Below are positions 10,322-21,676 of a stretch of 64,000 nucleotides of DNA, one piece after another; within the stretch, counting starts at the first letter, position 1; each line of letters begins with the position of its first letter. Below the pieces are notes generated by a model. That model saw nothing but the letters and a program-made list of their open reading frames with translations, searched no databases and was not told where the DNA came from. Source of the stretch: Ciborinia camelliae. Lineage: Eukaryota > Ascomycota > Leotiomycetes > Helotiales > Sclerotiniaceae. The stretch lies in contig JANPYM010000020.1 of assembly GCA_025890175.1 (NCBI GenBank), positions 62,001 to 126,000 on the forward strand, in the 5' to 3' direction. The position numbers and the translations under genes are program-made.

Positions 10322-10432
10322 AAATGAAATTTTCATATATGAGAAAGTGAAATTTTCATAAATATAAGGAGATGAAATTTTCATATATAAGTAAATGAAA
10401 TTTTCATACTTTGTAATATGAAAATTTCATAT
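10322..10432. repeat. Palindromic run of ATGAAATTTTCAT
   Basis: Four to five copies of TGAAATTTTCA, itself an inverted repeat, at 20-30 bp spacing, the last being the complementary form ATGAAAATTTCAT. A similar run lies at 32826-33000. Confidence 0.7.
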
Positions 10433-11068
10433 AATATAAAGAAATACTTAAATAGACTAGGCAGGGGCCTTGGTATGACACGCTGTAGCATATCACATGA
10501 TTATTCCAACAGTTTCTAATTCTAATATCGGGTGGGCAATGCCCACAGAGCCTGAACCCGAAGTAGATTGAACCGATTGGATCGTCTGCGATACGGGAAG
10601 CTAATAAAATTAAAATGCAGTTTCTATATGCTGCATTACGTATGCGTTATGTAAAAATCATATGATCCGATCGCAGTAAAGTGAAGGGGTCGTTTTTGCT
10701 CCTGCCCCGAAACCCTTCCACTTTATTTCAGGCATATGTACCAGATTAGTACGAGCGTGGGGGGAACAGAGACTGAAACGTCAGATATACTAGGCAGCTT
10801 GATCTTGGGGAAAAGGGGGCCCCCAAACCCCCCACCCCCCCGGCGCCAGAATAGATATTTAAAACAAAAATTATGTATTGTTCATGTAATACTAATAAAA
10901 GTAATCTCTAATAACTTTTTTGGGATTCTCCTAAAACAAAGTTTTTCCAAATCACATAACTCATATAGAAATGGTTCCTAATGGAAATCCAAATACGAAA
11001 AACAACCTCAACGGCACACAAAATCGAAAATCGAAAAGTGACGCAGAACATTTTCTTCGCCAAGGCTC

Positions 11069-11192
11069 TGAAACATTCATATCAGATTATAAATGCCTTC
11101 TCCTGATAACTAGTCGGGATCAATGGCATGAGTCTGCTAATGCAATAAATTAAGTTTTAATAATACCTAAAGTAAAGGAGTGTATCGCCTAA
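11069..11192. repeat. Direct repeat copy 2
   Basis: Partner of 10186-10300, same orientation, about 0.9 kb away. The pair could be remnants of long terminal repeats, but no internal coding domain is seen between them. Confidence 0.6.
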
Positions 11193-12054
11193 TCTTCAGG
11201 CAAGCCTCGAGGATTCTTTCTTTTCCATTCATAAAGCCATAAAGGATTTCAAAAGTCTCTGAATTCGTTACCTAAGCTGAATAGACTGGTCTGGTAAGAG
11301 GTAAAAAGTTATTTTTGAGTCTCCTGCTGAACGCCACCGCCGTTAGTCTCGAATTCCTGGAGTAATGATAGCGTCGATTATTTAAATCACCCAGCTAGAT
11401 AAGATGGAAATAGTGTGGGAATGGAAATTAGGTTTGAAGTGATGAATGTGAAAGGGTGTTAGGTAAAACGATTTGTGAATAAACGAGCATAGATTATATA
11501 GCCGGCTGGTTGACTACCTTACCTAGTAATAAGTTTATGCATATTTTAGAGGTCTCACAAATTGTATTCTAGCTATGTAGTGGGCTATCTAGGTCGCAGG
11601 GTTCACTGCAGAGATGCCAGTTTAAGCTGAAGAGTCGACAATTGAACTGTCTGTATTATTTAGAAGTACGTCGGCGCTACCGCTTCAAATACAAGAAGTC
11701 TCGTAGTTAATCGGAATTCGAATTCAATTCGATGATGTTCCACAACTTCTGGTACCTTCTACATCTAAAGAAAGGTTACTCTTCATTCTTTTTGTGACAT
11801 ACTATTGTCCCCAAGATTGAGATAAAAGCTAATAAAATTAACAAAAGTTATAACTAAAAACGGCTTGACGTTAACCCAAATATTTATCGGGAAATCATGG
11901 ATAGGGTATTGACATGTGAGAGCTGTGTAGTATTTTAGAAGGGAGGGGCTGGAGCGGAATATGTAGGGCATAATAGGTATATTTGGACTGGATAGGCTAG
12001 AGTAGTAAAGGGTATCGAATGGTGGGTGGAAGCTCAAAATAGGGGGGGGGGGGG

Positions 12055-12064
12055 NNNNNNNNNN
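12055..12064. other. Assembly gap (10 N) with duplicated flanks
   Basis: The bases just left of the gap (CTCAAAATA followed by 13 G) are repeated just right of it (CTCAAAATA followed by 14 G). This suggests that two contig ends overlap in a poly-G tract and that no sequence is missing. Confidence 0.85.
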
Positions 12065-12487
12065 CTCAAAATAGGGGGGGGGGGGGAGAGGAGGAAGGCG
12101 AGGGCACTAGAAATGTGTAAATGAGGATGCCAACATGACTTCGCCATTAACTCAAGTTACTATACTTGCAAACTAGGAGAGTTAAAACTCTAGAATATCA
12201 CTGAATTAATTGAACAGCAACTCCGATAACTCATAGCCACTCGGTCTCCCGATGTAGCTCGATACCGCGAAGGTTATCCTGGAAGCTAGAGACATCTAGT
12301 CAATGTACGGAGTACGAGCATACCTTATACCTTTGACAGTCTCATTGACGTGCGAGGTCAGATCAGATTGGCATTGATTACATAAGCCTCATGAACACTG
12401 GCCACGTTTCACGTCCAAGCATCACCACAAACACTCATATCATCATCATTTGACATTAAACTCTATACTGCTCTCTTCCTCCTACAC

Positions 12488-12602
12488 CATGCCTAATATA
12501 AGGACATGTGATGAATGCCTCATATAAGGTCAATTCAAAACCCAATATAGGGTTATGCAATGGAGAATGACTCATATGAGATCATTCAAACCCCTATGGG
12601 TT
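12488..12602. repeat. Hairpin array C
   Basis: Units: CATGCCT-AATATA-AGGACATG (12488-12508), AACCC-AATATA-GGGTT (12539-12554), GAATGA-CTCATATGAG-A-TCATTC (12565-12587), AACCC-CTAT-GGGTT (12589-12602), plus a weaker unit near 12514-12535. It is homologous to array H at 35559-35732, unit by unit. Confidence 0.8.
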
Positions 12603-13300
12603 GTTGCAAAAGAAAAAGAAAAAAAGACTGTATACTCACATCTTCATGTGTCTCTGTGTGCATCTATCTATTCCTTTGGCTTGTGCTTTCAACATGCATA
12701 GCTCCAGGACCGATGACTGCACTGCCACAGATGTGGCATCTTGGATTGCGTATAGCATTAGACACTGGGGAAGGATCTCCGTGGAGTGGAGGTTCCGGTG
12801 TTCTGTGCTAGTATTTATCTGCAAATATTTCTATGCGTTATTGAGAAGCATCCAAATTTGTGGGAAACCCTGAAGTAACCACTCTTGTTCGATATGATCG
12901 TTCTGAAGGATGTTCTTTGGCGTTCTTGTACTCTGGTATGCCGAGCTTCTGCCAGGTGGGGACATTTAAAGATGATTGTGTCTACCCACATCCTCTGGTG
13001 TATCTCATGCCCGGGAAAGTAGTCTTGCTGAATTACGATCCTCTGTATCCATGCGCTTTGGTGCGATCCGTGGAAGTTCGTCCGGGGGGCACTTATCTGA
13101 AGTTTCTTTTCTGTGTCTACATGAATGGACGCCACCTTCTTCTGCCCTATCATATGCGACGAGACTCTGGGCAGACGTTGTGCAAGGCACTCGTAGCGTT
13201 GATGATCGGCCTAATACTGGTGGGCTAGGTTTCTTGGGTGGCATTTTAACCATGTCATTATTATCGGTCTGATTCTGGCTTTGATGCTGTGGGATTTCAC
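12603..13300. other. Region 3' of orphan family member 3 with a zinc-knuckle gene relic
   Basis: Contains the relic described at 12664-12812 and, on the minus strand near 13000-13090, a KRMDTEDRNS stretch that faintly recalls the PRTMDIED repeat of the 3.9-5.5 kb gene. No intact gene is visible. Confidence 0.45.
12664..12812 (-). pseudogene. Relic of a zinc-knuckle repeat protein, C-terminal end
   Basis: A short minus-strand frame (about 48 codons) ends RCHICGSAVI ... HVESTSQRN-stop. The CHICG pair and the position of a short polar tail match the frame end at 35793-35885 (CHRCGRSDH ... VSETSIGS-stop). Both are followed within about 65 bp by homologous hairpin arrays (C and H). Upstream frames are broken. 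It may alternatively be a last exon of a gene I cannot reconstruct. Confidence 0.4.
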
Positions 13301-14201
13301 TTAGGAGTGATAGCGAGATGCCCTCTTTTGAGATCTATGCTCCTTCCATTGATGCTCCCTGGATTCTTTGTGATCTTCGGATTTCTCCTCTTTCTCCGCC
13401 GAGCTTCGCAGACTCTCTTCGGGTTTCATTGTAACATCTGGAGACGGAGCGGTTGGGGCCATCCATGAACGACCGATATGTATACCGGTAGGTGTATTGC
13501 GTTGTCGCAGGATCTGGCTTGGGATGAAACTACTCTCGAGACCAAGGCTGTCGTTTCTCTCTGAAAGCAATTCGGCAAACCTATTTTCTGTTGCAGCCTT
13601 CTCTTCTGCAGCTTTCTCTTCTGCAGCTTTCTCTTCTGCAGCTTTCTCTTCTGCAGCTTTCTCTTCTGCAGCTTTCTCTTCTGCAGCTTTCTCAGCCTTT
13701 GCTGCCTGATCTTGCTCAAAAAGTAGTTGAGCTCTGCCCGGAGTATCGGCCTGAATGGCCTGCCACTCTGCTACCGACATGCCAGTCATGGTGTATTCTG
13801 GTACCGCAGGAACTGGGTTTGAAACCACTGGGTTCCTCGGTGCTGGAATCTCTTCTACTATGGTCGATAATCGTTCAAATTCGGCGGCTGGTGTTGCTGG
13901 TGCCGATTGAAACAAATCTGGGAACAACTGTTCCATCGTCTGTGGCTCCCCTATCGAAAAAGGTTAGCAACCAAATTGGTGTTAAAAATAAAAACTATAA
14001 CATACACCATTGATGGATGATCGTGTCTGCAATAAGCAATTTGCCCTCATTTGGGCTCAAGTTGGGGTGATCTCGAGGTAGTCTGACTCTATAATACTCG
14101 TATGTTTCGTCATATTCTGTCACTGGAATTCTGCCAAATGTATCGCCCTCTTCAACGGCTTTCTGTTTGATTCTCTCTAGGAGTATATCTGGATTAACCA
14201 T
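13301..14201 (-). CDS. Orphan family member 3 (complete)
   Basis: Exons 14201-14006 (196 nt) and 13950-13301, phase 1, donor GTATGT, acceptor GATAG; 281 aa. The N-terminal domain reads MVNPDILLERIKQKAVEEGD with YRVRLPRDHPNLSPNEGKL, ending in HQW at the joint. The second exon has EQLFPDLF, a GMSVAEWQAI block, then seven KAAEE units of 15 bp predicted as a charged helix, and ends GIHIGRSWMAP ... HRSQKRASRYHS. Order and spacing of blocks are the same as in members 2 and 5, while the central repeat has a different unit. It is transcribed toward member 2's flank. Function unknown; the basic tail may be a nuclear or nucleic-acid-binding signal (inference). Confidence 0.7.
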
Positions 14202-14919
14202 TTTGATGAATTGTTTGCGATATCGTTGATGTTGTGATATAGATTGTGGGAGACCTTTCCTAAAGTTTGTTTACCGTGGCGTGGGGAAGTTTCTCTTAGC
14301 GTGTTGCATCACTAGCTCGAAACCCGGTGAATGATTTCTGAATGTATCGATAGCGTGAAAAGAAGGCAATATGCTTATTAATGGATGATTGTTAGGTTTT
14401 CATTTATTATTACTTTTCTATGATGGTAACTACATGGCTGGAAATGGAGCATTGGGACCGAAGGGATCTTGGGACAACCAGAAATATGAGAGTATATTTG
14501 TAGGTAGTATTCAAATAGTCTCTCTCAACTTGCTGGGACTTTAATGCTTTCTCAATTCCTTTTCAAAAAGTGGCTTGATGAATCTAGGAGAATGAGGTTG
14601 ATGAGAGAATCCAAATGGAATGGCTGAAAGTATGAGAGTAACAAAGAAGCAAGCGGTCTCCAGGTGATACATTGATTCCGCTATGGTGTTTTTGAATATG
14701 ACAGCTATTGCCCAATCATTGTCTCAAACTTTTTCATTAACAGGCTAGGTCCCGAGGATGGTATTGATCGCATAAGCTAACCAAATAGTCACATTTCATG
14801 TCGGAACATGACCAGAAGCAAGCGTCCCTTTATAACGAAGTAAATATCATTTTACTAAATACATTCAGATGTTTTCTCTTCCTGTCTATCGCCCCCCCCC
14901 CCCCCCAAAAGATCCTAAA
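14202..14919. other. Intergenic upstream of member 3
   Basis: Probable promoter side of the gene at 14201. No gene recognised. A run of 15 C (14892-14906) lies next to array D and could be a sequencing weak point. Confidence 0.5.
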
Positions 14920-15232
14920 CCATGCCTCAAAAGAGGTTCGTTCATACCCTCAAAAAAGAGTCATTTTCCAAAGAGAGTATTCATCATCCGCCCTACTTCC
15001 CCCGATCTTGTATGTCTCTACATGGGTATCGATTTCTTTGGATGGCTCTTCACACAAGCGTCTTTTCATTCGAGGTGGAGCGTATCGTGACCACCTTATC
15101 AAGTCATTGCAAACTGAAGAGGTTTGTCCAAGGGTCACAATTCTGTCTAATCTGTCATTCCAGAAGGAGATCATCAGCTCCAAAAGGAGGGGTTTCTCTC
15201 CAAAAAGAGGTAATATATTCTAAAAGGAATCA
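14920..15232. repeat. Hairpin array D
   Basis: Dispersed small hairpins: CCTC-AAAA-GAGG (14925-14936), TCC-AGAA-GGA (15159-15168), CTCC-AAAA-GGAG (15178-15189), ATTC-TAAAAG-GAAT (15217-15230), and weaker CTC/GAG units between. A-rich loops are shared; stems differ but pair. The array is on the 3' side of the pseudogene 15389-16333. Confidence 0.55.
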
Positions 15233-15388
15233 CTCGGGGAAGCCCAAACAAGCAAACCCACCACAAACAAACCCACCAAAATTCTATGAGAACCTTGCCT
15301 CCATCCCATCCCACGCTACCTTTTACCTATTTCTTCATATCCTTGTTATTGACGTTCTAGTTCCAGCTTTCATCCCGCAGAAAGCGGC

Positions 15389-16333
15389 TTAATAATTATA
15401 GCGAGATGGTCTCTTCTGGGGTCTATTCAGCTTCCATTTATGCTCCTTGGATTCCCTCGATTCCTTATGGTCCTGAGGTCTTCTTTGGATGTCTCCGCTT
15501 TCTCCGCCGAGCTTCGCGAACTCTCTTCGGGCTTAATCGTAAGACCCCGAGCTGGTACTGTGTCATATGAACGGCCAATATGTTTAAAAGTAGCTATGTT
15601 GTCGCGTGTAGTGTCTAAAGGAAGCGGGTCGGACTGAGCCTGGGAGGCGTTGCTCGTTGAAGATACATCTGGGTTAACACTGTAATACTCTCGGGCATAA
15701 TTTATCCGCAATTTCTGCGTACACTCTTGACAGTTCTATGAACATTAATGCGGGTCAACCTGCGACTTTGACCTCTTCTGACTGTTGTGCCGGGGCTATG
15801 GCTCTATCGGTACCTGATCTACTAGCAGCATCTTCTCTGTCTATCCTCAAGCCAACGAGTGGATGAACTTCTGTAATCCATGTAAGTACTGATGTGGGTA
15901 AACCAGAAGTTAAACTTCTGGGTATGGTTCTTCTAGTTGTGCGGCCCTTGAAGTCTCTTGTACGGATGCCGGTGGTGGATTTTGTGTCGCAGTAACTGTC
16001 GGAACGCAAACTGCTTGAGGCTCTGGGTAAAACAAATCTGGAAACATATCTTCTGGTTTCCGTGAATGCCCTATGAATGTGTTAGTATTCAACTTGTTGA
16101 AGGTTTCAGCAACCATGTGACCGTACATAAATATATAGCTAATCTGCAAGCAACATTGAATGCTGCGGAATCTCTGGCCTCAAAAGGATATGTCTTTTGC
16201 CGCTTCTCTGTAGTAATCTCATAAGCTCTCTGGAAAATAAAATGTCTTCTGTGACAGCTCCTTGTCTATCACCATCTCTGATGGCTTTCTCTTTGATTCG
16301 CTGTAAAGATACAGTATGATGCGGATTTACCAT
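15389..16333 (-). pseudogene. Orphan family member 4, frameshifted
   Basis: Starts MVNPHHTVSLQRIKEKAIRDGD with GAVTED as in the siblings, then slips frame: the expected continuation YYREAAKD ... ARDSAAFNVACRLA is found one frame over. After an intron-like gap with an ACTAAC branch site (about 16078-16150) the next block GHSRKPEDMFPDLF is open but stops at 15910. The tail is again split: HIGRSYD and KPEESSRSSAEKAE are in one frame, DHKESRE ... RPQKRPSRY in another, ending at 15389. All family blocks are present in order, so this is a full-length copy broken by at least two frameshifts and a stop. Confidence 0.75.
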
Positions 16334-16573
16334 GTTCATATATGGTATCTTGGTCGATTTGTTGATGGCGAAATAATTTATTGATATTGCTACGTAGACG
16401 GGAAAGCTTACAAGAAATATTTTGGTTGAAATAGTTCACTTTACTCAATGTTCTCCCCGCTTGTTTATTTCACTCCTCCAGACACCAAAATTTGACTTCG
16501 CGGTCTGAAGACAACAGAAAACTTATCAACAACGGCAACAACACCAACAGAACCAACATACACCATCAACAAA

Positions 16574-17378
16574 ATGGTAAACGTGGTGACCCTTTTAGAA
16601 AAAATCAAAGAGATAGCTTTAAGAGATGGTGATATCGAAGGCGAAATTACAGAAGATGAGTTTGAAGGTCATTACAGATCCTACCATCAGAAAGTAGCCA
16701 GGGATTATCCCGAAGAAAATGAAGAACAAGCAGAACTTAGAGTAACAAGAGCTCTTACTAGGTTCTATTGTATGTATACCTAATTCTTTCACTCCATTGG
16801 AATATTTACTGATGACTTGAATAGGGAAAAAGAAACCTCAAGATCTATTTCCAGAGTTGTATCTTACAGAGGCCCCAAAAGCCGCACCGCAACGAAAAAT
16901 TCCATCAGTCACGGAGAGTGTAGCACCACCAGTGCCAGAACAGAAAACCGTTGCTAGTGTCAATGGCCTATCAGAAGAGTCTTTCAAAGTAATCTGCAAG
17001 AACAATCCAGAGCTTGCTGCCATTATGTATCATAAGTTCATTGCGGCTACTACAGGAGCCATTCCACCGGCACAACCCAGGACCCAAGAGAAGCCAATTG
17101 GCAACACTCAACAGATGGAAGACTTCCCAGCTCAATCTGGTCCAAATTCAATAGAGCCAGTACCTACCAATCTGAACTCCAGTTCGACTTCAAATGCTTC
17201 ACGCTCATCAGACGCCAACAGAACTATACACGTCGGTCGTTCATATATGGCCCCACCGGCTCCGAGATCCTCTTTACCTCCGACATCTGTGAACCCCACA
17301 GAAAATGAACGAGGGCATCAGGAGCATAAATATAAGACGAATAGATCACAGAAGTGGTCATCCCGCTATCACTCCTGA
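16574..17378 (+). CDS. Orphan family member 5 (complete)
   Basis: Exons 16574-16769 (196 nt) and 16825-17378, phase 1, donor GTATGT, acceptor AATAG; 249 aa. The N-terminal domain has LLEKIKEIALRDGDIEGEITED, YHQKVARDYPEENEEQAEL and ends in RFYW at the joint. Exon 2: KKKPQDLFPELY, a GLSEESFKVICKNNPELA helix block (equivalent of GMSVAEF), GNTQQMEDFPAQ shared with member 2 (GSTQQIEGFPAE), and the tail RTIHVGRSYMAPPAPRSS ... RSQKWSSRYHS. It lacks the long central repeat of members 2 and 3 and so shows the minimal family form. It is divergent from member 4, starting 240 bp away. No known domain recognised. Confidence 0.72.
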
Positions 17379-17731
17379 TTTGCGCACCTCATTATATAGG
17401 TGGCTGCACCAGGGAGTGGTCACATACGCTATCCAATAGAGACAATTCAAAGTTGCACACAGTCCCAGACGTGTAGATAGATGGCAGAACAACAACCAAA
17501 GTACCAACAGTTTTATAAGAGTCTTATTGGGAGCTGGGTGTTAAGAGAGTGACCTATATAAGAGACGGAATTCGGATCAACTTGGCTTTTAAAAGCATAT
17601 GTCAGACTACGACAAGAACCAGTAAGAACATACAGATAACTCTGCGGTTTCACATTTAGACAACAAGGACAAGATTCAAGATGAGGAGGTCGGTGGTGGG
17701 ATTTGGGGGAGGGGGGGGTGTTGATGATTAA

Positions 17732-18100
17732 TTCCATTTGGAACATGTTCTCTCCTTTAGGAGATGGAATCGGGGGGTGGTGGATTTGGGAAGATGGAAA
17801 TTGTTCTCATTTGAGATTGGACGGGAAGAGTGGTGGATTTGGGGAGATGGAAATTGTTCTCATTTGAGATTGGACGGGAAGGGTGGTGGATTTGGGGAGA
17901 TGGAAATTGTTCTCATTTGAGATTGGACGGGAAGGGTGGGAATTATTCTCTTTAGAGATTGGACGGGGAGGGTGGTGGATTTGGGGTGATGGAAATTGTT
18001 CTCATTTGAGATTGGACCGGGGGTTTTGGGGGGTGATGGCGGATTTGGGGCGGTGGATAAGTGATAACATTTGGAACTTTTTCTCTCCTTTAGGAGAAGA
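17732..18100. repeat. Hairpin array E (53-bp tandem units)
   Basis: Units with TCTC-ATTT-GAGA at 17805-17816 and then at about 53-bp steps, one variant TCTC-TTTA-GAGA, and flanking TTCC-ATTT-GGAA (17732-17743) and TCTCC-TTTA-GGAGA (17751-17764 and 18084-18097). Between them lies GGTGGTGGATTTGGGGAGATGG-type G-rich spacer. It lies about 350 bp 3' of member 5. Confidence 0.8.
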
Positions 18101-18978
18101 TTGAGCAGGAGGAAAGAATAAGTTGGAGTACCTTTGGTTGTCGGAATGGATTGACGGATTCCTTTGGAAAGCTCAATATTGTTGCAAAAAACATTGGGGA
18201 ATAAGACGAGGGCGATGGTTCAGGGGAAGATGGAACAATGGAACCGTCCGAGTTTGAGAGAAAAGAGGAAAAGAAAGCTATTTTGAGTCTAGCGGGGCTT
18301 GCTATGCCAGGGATTCTTCGTAGGAGGAAATGTTATTTCAGGATGGTAGTTGGTAATGAAGAAAGAGCGATGGTGGCTTGGGGAGGGTTGGGTTGGGATG
18401 GGAAGAGATTCAGACGGTCAAGTTTAGATAGTATTGACAAAATAATATATATTCAAAAAGTAGTTTGAGTTTACTCGTGATAAGATTGTAGTGATTCTTT
18501 ATAGGAGTAACATATTGTAAAGGCGGAATACTATAGTAATAAACCATCTCAGTAACAAATAACAGAATTAATTAGTATCTAAAATAGTGGAATAAGAAAT
18601 GGAAATCGAAGGTTCACTTTTTTCACCCTTTAATATAATGAAGGATAAAGAGAATTATAATTCCCGATTAGTATATAGTATATAGATTTCTTTTAAAAAT
18701 AGTTTTAAAGTTAAATAAAGTAATGTACAGGAAAACCCATATATACAGCGGTCACGTAATTCTTCTCAACCTATATATATTAAACTTTTTGATTATATTC
18801 AATATTATACACTAAACTTTAGTTTACTATTCTTTAAGTTATACTCTAGTATTACTATACAAAGTTCGTTAAACATTATTTTATAAACTATTGCCATTAC
18901 TATAAATATAATATAGAAAAGATTAACTAATATATAATTTAATACTATCTATTAACCTTTACTCTTTTATAATAGTTA
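18101..18978. other. Boundary into the AT-rich island
   Basis: Ordinary composition until about 18500, then increasingly AT-rich. The 76-codon frame at 18238-18468 shows no family features. From about 18690 the motif TTTTAAAGTTAAATAAAGTA appears, which recurs on both strands at 21210-21365, so it belongs to an older repeat on both sides of the next element. Confidence 0.5.
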
Positions 18979-21200
18979 ATCGCGGATCGCCCCACTTTAG
19001 CTTATTTTAAGCCAGCTTACGCTTAAACAGATGAACGTGAATTTGTACGTAAAATCTATTTCACGTTTCGTTCTTAAAAATATATTAATTTGATATATTT
19101 TCTAATAAAATTTATATAAATAAAATATCAAAATTATATATCTATAAATTAATTATCAAAATTTGATAATACAAAAAAACTTTAATATTTAGGATTATTT
19201 TTATTAATTCGAATTTTAATATAATTAATATCGTTTTTAAAAAAATTTAATTAATTTTATTTTTATATATTAATATTTTTTTTTTTTTTTTTATTCCATT
19301 TTTCCTTTATTTTTTTAATTTTAATTTTTTTTAAAAAATTCTTTAAAGAATTATATATAATTTTAAATAAATACTTTGAAATTGAAATTTTTATATATAT
19401 AAATTTTTTAATTTATTAATTTCTAAAATATTATTTTTTTCGAATATCAATTTTTTGTTAATATAAAATATTTTTTATATTTTTTAATTTTTTATTTAAT
19501 ATTTTTTAAAATCTTTTTTTTTTAAAAACTTTTTTTTTTTATTTTTTTAATTTTTAATATATTTTTTGTTATATATATTTTCAATTTTTTTTTTTATTAT
19601 ATTTATTTTCTATTCGTTTTTTTTACAAAATTATTAATTTGTTAAATTTGAAAAAATAAAAAATATTTTAATTTATTAAATTTGTTTTAATATAATAAAA
19701 AAATAATTTTATTTATTATATTTTTATATTATTTTTAAAAAAAAAAATTAAAAATATTATAAACTTTTATATCGAAAATTTCAAAATATTATAGAATATT
19801 ATTACAAAAACAAAATATAAATAGAAATTCGAATTCTTTTTTTTTCTTTTTTTTTATTTTTTTTTTTTTTTTTATTAATATATGTTTTTATTATTGTCTA
19901 TATAATTTCAATATTAAAAAAATAAATTTTTATTATTTTTTATATATATAAAATAATTATATATTTTAAAATTTATATTTATATTTGAAATAGATTATAT
20001 AAAAAATATTATATATTATATTCGAAATCGAACTTAAATCTTAAATTTTAAATCACTTTCTAATATTAATATTTTTATACTTTAAAAACCTTTATATCTA
20101 ATAATTAAAGTATATATATAAAATACAATGAAAAAATTTATAATATAATTTTATATTTTATAATATAAATTATAATTTCATTTACTATATAAAATTTATA
20201 ATTATTTTATAATAATATTTTCTAAAACATTTTCTCCTTATTTTCTAGTATTATTTTTTTTTCAATATATTTTATAAAGTTTTTAATTCAAAGTTTTGCA
20301 AAATCTTTATTAATATATTTTAAATCCGAAAACATTATAATTTTATTTTTATTAAAAAATCAATTTGTATATTATGATTTTATATAAAACTTTTTTAATA
20401 TTATAAAAATAAAATTATTATATATATTATTTATATATATATTTTTTATATAAATAATAAATTTTCGATTCTTCGAGGATTCTTTATAAACCTTTTTAAT
20501 ATAAATAAATATTATAATTTTTTTATTAATTTCAATTTCAATTTGTATATTTGTTTTATTTATATTATAAAAATTCTTTATAATAATATAATATTTATTA
20601 AATCTCGTTTGAAATTTATAAATCTAATATTTTATTATTACAATATTGTAGTTTTAAATTCTTTTATATATAATTAGCTTCGTTTTGTGTATATATAATT
20701 CGAAATATATTTTAAATTATTTTTGAAATTAATATTAAAAAAAAAGATTAATAAAAAAATTACAATTTTGCAAAAAAATATATATTACCACAAATATTTA
20801 ATTTTTATTAATTTATTTAATTTATTTAAATTAATATATAATTCAAAAAAATATAATAATATTTTTGGTAAAAGTTAATATTTTTTAATAAACTTTTTTT
20901 GGGATAAATATATAATCAAAAAGTTATTATAAATATTATTATAATATATTCTTTTTTTATTTTATAAATTTGGATTATATAAATTATAGTTTTAATAAAA
21001 TTTTGTTAATAAAAATAATATATATTTAATAATTTATTATATATATTTAATTTTATAATAATAAAAAAATATATATATTTTATATATAAATTATTATAAT
21101 TCTAAATACAAAATATAAAATAGATTTCGCATACGAGTTTATATTTGCCTGTTTAAGTATAAGCTGGCTTAAAATAAGCTAAAGTAGGGCGACCCGCGAT
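18979..21200. mobile_element. Tc1/mariner-type DNA transposon, RIP-degraded
   Basis: 2222 bp flanked by TA (18977-18978 and 21201-21202). Ends are ATCGCGG and CCGCGAT. The inverted termini, about 55 bp, include CACTTTAGCTTATTTTAAGC and its complement near 21160-21185. The interior is extremely AT-rich with no frame longer than a few dozen codons. Length, TA duplication and inverted repeats fit a once-autonomous Tc1/mariner/pogo element, but no transposase residue can be recognised now. Confidence 0.8.
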
Positions 21201-21381
21201 TATAAACTTATAAAAGTAATTTCAAAGTTAAAAAAATAGCTTTAAAGTTAGATAAAGTGGAGAATCATCTTATTTAATTAAATAATTATTTTATTTAACT
21301 TTAAAACTATTTTATTTAACTTGAAAACTATTTTATTTAATTTTAAAGTTAAATAAAGTAATTAAACTCTAAGAGGTTCTT

Positions 21382-21555
21382 TATCACGATGCTGACGCAT
21401 CGAGGGTGAAATATAATGTATTGCTTAAAGAGCCTTACACCTAAAGGGCTTCGCCCTTTAATATACGTGAGGTAGGTAGTACAGCCGTACGGCTATTCGA
21501 CCTAGCGAAGAGAGATGCCTGATATCTCAAGCACTCTTCTAGGCCTACTGTAACA
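21382..21555 (+). mobile_element. Solo-LTR-like unit, copy 1 (174 bp)
   Basis: Flanked by an exact TTCTT duplication (21377-21381 and 21556-21560). Starts TATCACGATG (TG changed to TA, as RIP would do) and ends CTACTGTAACA. It contains an internal hairpin around AAAGGGCTTCGCCCTTT and the palindrome CAGCCGTACGGCT. It matches 22701-22875 over its full length. Confidence 0.85.
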
Positions 21556-21676
21556 TTCTTGTATAATATTATAAATATAAAGGTAGATGTTAAAGCAGTA
21601 CTTAAGATATCGATTTAGTCTTTTATTGATCTAGAAGATCTGACTTATTAGTTCTTCTGATATGCTTCTTTACAAT

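Larger units (their letters stand above)
9918..12487. other. Gene-poor segment with decayed repeats
   Basis: No supported gene. It holds the palindromic run at 10322-10432, a diverged direct duplication (10186-10300 and 11069-11192), a G/C homopolymer-rich stretch (10805-10845) and an assembly gap at 12055-12064. Confidence 0.5.

Noticed and set aside
10500..10620. Possible tRNA-like fold near GGGTGGGCAATGCCCACAG
   Set aside because: Only a local hairpin; no D- and T-arm signals (no GGTTCGAATCC-like box) are present. No tRNA was found anywhere in the window.
12560..13272. Several overlapping plus-strand frames of 80-120 codons
   Set aside because: No domains, no splice logic, and the only family-like signals (CHICG, MDTED) are on the minus strand.
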